Shown: positions 5,243 through 5,468 of the stretch, one piece after another
How the letters are laid out: each line of letters starts with the position of its first letter
Numbering within the stretch: position 1 is the stretch's first letter
Origin: Candidatus Solibacter sp.
GTDB lineage: Bacteria; Acidobacteriota; Terriglobia; Bryobacterales; Bryobacteraceae
NCBI GenBank assembly: GCA_017883355.1
Contig: JADGNS010000399.1
Location: 1-5,468 of the forward strand
DNA length: 5,468 bases
Direction: 5' to 3'
Position numbers and translations under genes: made by a program
Notes under the pieces: model-generated
What the model was told of the DNA's origin: nothing
What the model saw: the letters and a program-made list of their open reading frames with translations, nothing else
The model's database searches: none

Positions 5243-5270
5243 TTGACATCCACTAATTTCCGAAGCAAGA
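5243..5270 (+). promoter_or_regulatory. Promoter-like box, copy 2 (TTGACA with AT-rich -10 region)
   Basis: A perfect TTGACA (5243-5248), preceded by TTC, is followed by an AT-rich GATAAAAAT-type stretch about 20 bases later. A 17-base spacer would give only CAAGAT. The layout and the 215-base distance to the ATG at 5458 repeat those of the box at 2556. The surrounding DNA (about 5130-5290) is distinctly AT-richer than the rest of the window, as expected for a promoter between divergent genes. CCGAA occurs twice around the -10 region (5260-5264 and 5280-5284). Confidence 0.4.
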
Positions 5271-5278
5271 TAAAAATA

Positions 5279-5457
5279 TCCGAAATTCTTGGATGATCCC
5301 GCGACGCCTGAACAGCGGCATCGGAGAGAGCGGCGTCTCACTCGTTGTCAACCAGCATTGAATGGTGCTTTTCGCGCGCCCCGGCCTGGAATCGCGGGTG
5401 GAGTTGCGTTGAAGAAAAGAACCAGAGGGCGCGCCGTTGCGCCCGAAGAGGGGCTAG
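5279..5457 (+). promoter_or_regulatory. Structured 5' leader, copy 2
   Basis: This is the counterpart of 2593-2770. CTCAC (5337-5341) pairs with GTG-G-AG (5398-5403, one bulged G), and the helix can extend inward through C5343-G5396; this is the same helix position as in copy 1 although the bases around it differ. The enclosed domain contains an AGCA/TGCT hairpin (5355-5370). After the shared block AAGAACCAGAGGGCGCG (5417-5433), GGGCGC (5427-5432) pairs perfectly with GCGCCC (5439-5444) over a 6-base loop. That stem ends 13 bases before the ATG and next to the ribosome binding site GAGGGG. Occlusion or release of that site is an obvious possible mechanism, but it is an inference. Confidence 0.45.
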
Positions 5458-5468
5458 ATGACTGCCGA
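5458..5468 (+). CDS. Start of a second small gene, probable paralogue of the 2771 gene (partial)
   Basis: Only ATG ACT GCC GA is inside the window, giving Met-Thr-Ala and part of Asp or Glu. The 2771 gene begins ATG TCT GCC GAA (Met-Ser-Ala-Glu): 10 of 11 bases match. GAGGGG (5449-5454) ends 3 bases before the ATG. The homologous leader upstream makes a paralogous gene likely; the body of the gene cannot be seen. Confidence 0.45.

Noticed and set aside
2556..5468. The duplicated leaders as ends of a mobile element or composite transposon.
   Set aside because: They are direct, diverged, and placed as gene leaders. There is no transposase, no terminal inverted repeat and no target-site duplication.

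Overview
The window is GC-rich chromosomal DNA from a free-living bacterium. I favour an acidobacterium of the Solibacter/Bryobacter type. The basis is the gene repertoire, base composition and a resemblance, from memory, of the small protein at 2771 to acidobacterial hypothetical proteins. No rRNA or other taxonomic marker is present, so the assignment is an inference. There is no CRISPR array, insertion sequence, tRNA or rRNA.

Layout. Bases 2-268 hold an open frame that may be the C-terminal end of an upstream protein. It contains a strong hairpin (167-196) and a -10-like box (235-240). Next, on the + strand, is a complete, probably exported prolyl oligopeptidase (265-2403) with its full Ser-Asp-His triad. 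A non-coding stretch of about 370 bases follows, ending in a promoter-like box and a structured leader. That leader precedes a compact + strand unit of three genes: a small helical protein of unknown function (2771-3175), a two-pass membrane protein (3124-3498) and a tandem ACT-domain protein (3519-3998). Convergent to this unit, with only 18 bases between the stop codons, is a FabH-like ketoacyl-ACP synthase III on the - strand (4017-4976). Upstream of fabH lies a regulatory region of about 480 bases (4977-5457). It holds a small ORF that may be translated, a nearly perfect dyad and two stacked inverted repeats. It also holds a second copy of the promoter and leader seen at 2556. The window ends 11 bases into a gene whose start resembles that of the 2771 gene.

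The most interesting signal is this duplicated promoter/leader. In both copies a TTGACA box lies exactly 215 bases from the ATG. The conserved blocks fall at nearly the same offsets, and both copies can form the same long-range helix and a hairpin just before the ribosome binding site, although much of the sequence between has diverged. This suggests a shared regulatory RNA or promoter module controlling a family of small paralogous proteins. The 2771-3998 genes are probably co-transcribed. The ACT protein suggests small-ligand sensing, but no pathway can be named from the window. The peptidase and FabH look like independent housekeeping or catabolic functions.
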